A stretch of DNA of 44,897 nucleotides from Clostridium sp. AF27-2AA (GTDB taxonomy: Bacteria; Bacillota; Clostridia; Lachnospirales; Lachnospiraceae): contig NZ_QUFI01000025.1 of the NCBI RefSeq assembly GCF_003478505.1, forward strand, positions 1-44,897, given 5' to 3'. Both the position numbers and the translations under genes were made by a program. Of the stretch, positions 43,584 through 44,897 are shown piece after piece. Positions within the stretch are counted from its first letter, which is position 1, and every line of letters begins with the position of its first letter. The notes beneath the pieces are model-generated. The model was not told where the DNA came from. It ran no database searches and saw nothing but the letters and a program-made list of their open reading frames with translations.

Positions 43584-43661
43584 CCTTCGTCTTTCCTTTC
43601 TTCCTGCATCCCCTGAAATGTCAAGCCACATCCGTGTATTTCAGTCCGATCCTGCTTCACA

Positions 43662-43694
43662 CGTTACTGTTTACGCGTTGCGCAAACAGTAACG
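43662..43694. repeat. Inverted repeat 1 between the response regulator and kinase genes
   Basis: CGTTACTGTTT and AAACAGTAACG are exact complements separated by 11 bases. It abuts inverted repeat 2. Confidence 0.8.
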
Positions 43695-43732
43695 GATTTT
43701 GCCGATGCTTCGCATTCCAAATCGGCAAAATC
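43695..43732. repeat. Inverted repeat 2 between the response regulator and kinase genes
   Basis: GATTTTGCCGAT and ATCGGCAAAATC are exact complements separated by 14 bases. No T run follows, so it is not an obvious terminator. Confidence 0.8.
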
Positions 43733-43754
43733 TGCTGCCACCACGATATCATAC

Positions 43755-43778
43755 GGCATTTTCAGTTCAGAAAATGCC
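43755..43778. repeat. Inverted repeat 3 between the response regulator and kinase genes
   Basis: GGCATTTTC and GAAAATGCC are exact complements separated by 6 bases, just past the response regulator stop codon. Confidence 0.8.
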
Positions 43779-43789
43779 TACCCGCGTAC

Positions 43790-44479
43790 TCACACACTCA
43801 GCACATATCCGATTCCGCGCACCGTCTTCAGATACTGCGGCTGCTTCGGATCATCCTCAATCTTGTTCCGTATCCGCTTCACATAAACCGTGATGGTGTT
43901 ATCGTCCACCACGGCCTCATTCCAGACCTGGATGTAAAGCTGTTCTTTTGTAAATACCTGTCCCGGATGCTCCATCAGGAACCGGAACAAGGTCATTTCC
44001 CTCGCCGTGAAATTCAGCGGTTCTCCGTTTTTCAGGCACTCCATTTTCAGGGTATCTACCGCAAACGGCCCTTTCCGGATTCCGCTCTCCGCGCCGCCCT
44101 GACTGTAGATCTGGCTGCGGCGGATCAGGGCCTTGGCCGTCTGGATCAGAACCGCCGTGTGAAAAGGTTTGGTAAGGTAGCTGTCCGCACCGAATCCAAG
44201 TCCCAGCACCTGGTCCATCTCATCGGATTTTCCAGACAGCATCATGACCGGCGTGTGGTCCCCCGCCGCCCGCATGGCCTGCAGCACCTCATAGCCGCCC
44301 ACACGCTCCATCATCACATCCAGAATCACCAGATGAAACTGCTGCTTTTTCAGAAGCTCCAGCGCCTCACTTCCATCGGAGGCTTCCGTCACCTGCATCC
44401 CCTCCCGGGTCAGGGCCGTGCGCACCGCCAGGCGGATGGCACGCTCATCATCCACCAGTAAAATTCTTTCTGTATTCAT
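43790..44479 (-). CDS. OmpR/PhoB-type response regulator
   Basis: A 229-residue regulator with a complete receiver (LLVDDE acidic pocket, phospho-acceptor LVILDVMM, switch MMLSGKSD, LTKPF lysine) and a C-terminal winged helix (FTAREMTLFRFLMEHPGQVFTKEQLYIQVWNEAVVDDNTITVYVKRIRNKIEDD). The start at 44479 has GGGAG 6 bases upstream. It precedes the hybrid kinase on the same strand and is presumably its partner, although OmpR-type regulators usually pair with a different kinase class than the NtrB/HEFNN type seen here. Target genes are not evident. Its upstream region is bordered by the repeat element. Confidence 0.96.
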   Translation of the reverse strand: MNTERILLVDDERAIRLAVRTALTREGMQVTEASDGSEALELLKKQQFHLVILDVMMERVGGYEVLQAMRAAGDHTPVMMLSGKSDEMDQVLGLGFGADSYLTKPFHTAVLIQTAKALIRRSQIYSQGGAESGIRKGPFAVDTLKMECLKNGEPLNFTAREMTLFRFLMEHPGQVFTKEQLYIQVWNEAVVDDNTITVYVKRIRNKIEDDPKQPQYLKTVRGIGYVLSV

Positions 44480-44507
44480 ACACATCTCCCTCATTCTATC
44501 TGGCCTA

Positions 44508-44536
44508 ATTATATCATAATATAGCAAGAATAGTCA
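44508..44536 (-). promoter_or_regulatory. Possible response regulator promoter at the edge of the repeat element
   Basis: A perfect TATAAT (minus strand, 44508-44513) lies 29 bases upstream of the start. With a 17-bp spacer the -35 position reads TGACTA (44531-44536), a weak match that overlaps the terminal bases of the repeat element. Confidence 0.35.
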
Positions 44537-44897
44537 CAAAAGGTCCGAAGCAGGCCGGGGTGGTAGCCCGCTGCGCAAAATAGAAGTGCTGTGTTCGGAC
44601 GATGTGGCTGACAGACGTTTGCGGATAGTCGGACAAGATGTCCGCCTCCCGAAAACGTCAGTCGCCACATAGCCGGACACGTTGCACTTCTATTTATGCT
44701 ACGCAGGATACCACCCCGGCCTGCTTCTGCTTTCCTGCTATTCTACGGTAATAAAAAACACAGCCAGAATGGTACTGGTAAAAAGCTGAAATTTCCGACT
44801 TTTTATCAATACCGTTCTGGCTGATTTTATTTTTCTCGTAGCGGGGCCAATACAGTAGAAGCCGGTTATCCCGACATTCCGCGGAGCATAAATATGG
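44520..44897. repeat. Second copy of the composite hairpin element (inverted, truncated by window end)
   Basis: From GGTCCGAAGC at 44542 the sequence follows the reverse complement of the copy at 6870-7413: first hairpin B, then the central terminator-like hairpin (44772-44823), then the start of hairpin A. The window ends inside hairpin A. Identity is high, with substitutions that often keep pairing. It lies upstream of the response regulator instead of at a 3' end. Confidence 0.9.

Overview
The window is about 45 kb of low-to-mid GC Gram-positive DNA. It most likely comes from an anaerobic gut Lachnospiraceae (Clostridia): genes have strong GGAGG ribosome-binding sites, S-box and yybP-ykoY riboswitches, a class II GalT, a DUF5688 protein, choline-binding-type wall repeats and FeoA/FeoB. 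No genus can be given from the sequence alone. Nearly all genes lie on the minus strand. No rRNA, tRNA, CRISPR array, prophage or transposase gene was found.

Layout, left to right. 1-6.9 kb: EamA exporter, ApbE lipoprotein, catabolic-type acetolactate synthase, galT, and a divergent Gx-transporter/NusG_II pair. 6.87-7.41 kb: a complete copy of a large structured repeat element. 7.4-11.5 kb: metK under a SAM-I riboswitch, a secreted wall-binding protein, and murA. 11.6-20.4 kb: an 824-residue membrane-anchored protein with a degenerate C39-like end, a DUF5688 protein, feoA-feoB with a Fur-like box in its promoter, uvrB, and an acidic repetitive lipoprotein. 20.4-36.2 kb: a LysR regulator, then an 11-gene minus-strand catabolic operon with a divergent PucR regulator. 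36.2-41.4 kb: nitroreductase, a possible gene remnant, and a P-type ATPase / AI-2E transporter / 2[4Fe-4S] ferredoxin operon behind a Mn2+-type riboswitch. 41.4-44.5 kb: a response regulator and hybrid sensor kinase. 44.5 kb to the end: a second, inverted copy of the repeat element, cut by the window edge. The first bases of the window are the end of a third copy.

The most interesting region is the operon at 21.4-34.4 kb. In transcription order it encodes AllH (DUF2877), AllF/FdrA, AllG (DUF1116), a cyclase-family hydrolase, an 8-oxoguanine-deaminase-like amidohydrolase, a CodA-like amidohydrolase lacking an expected metal ligand, a DUF6198 membrane protein, an AtoE-type transporter, carbamate kinase, an NCS2 nucleobase permease and PyrF. 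The parts fit an energy-yielding route: a nucleobase or other cyclic ureide enters, is deaminated and ring-opened, its carbamoyl group is phosphorolysed by an AllFGH-type transcarbamylase, and carbamate kinase makes ATP. No allantoinase, allantoate hydrolase, ureidoglycolate dehydrogenase, dihydropyrimidinase or xanthine dehydrogenase gene is present, so this is not the standard allantoin, urate or reductive pyrimidine pathway. The substrate is unknown.

The second novelty candidate is the repeat element: about 545 bp, with two long hairpins of about 180 nt in inverted orientation around a terminator-like hairpin. The outer stems differ between the two hairpins while each keeps its own complementarity.
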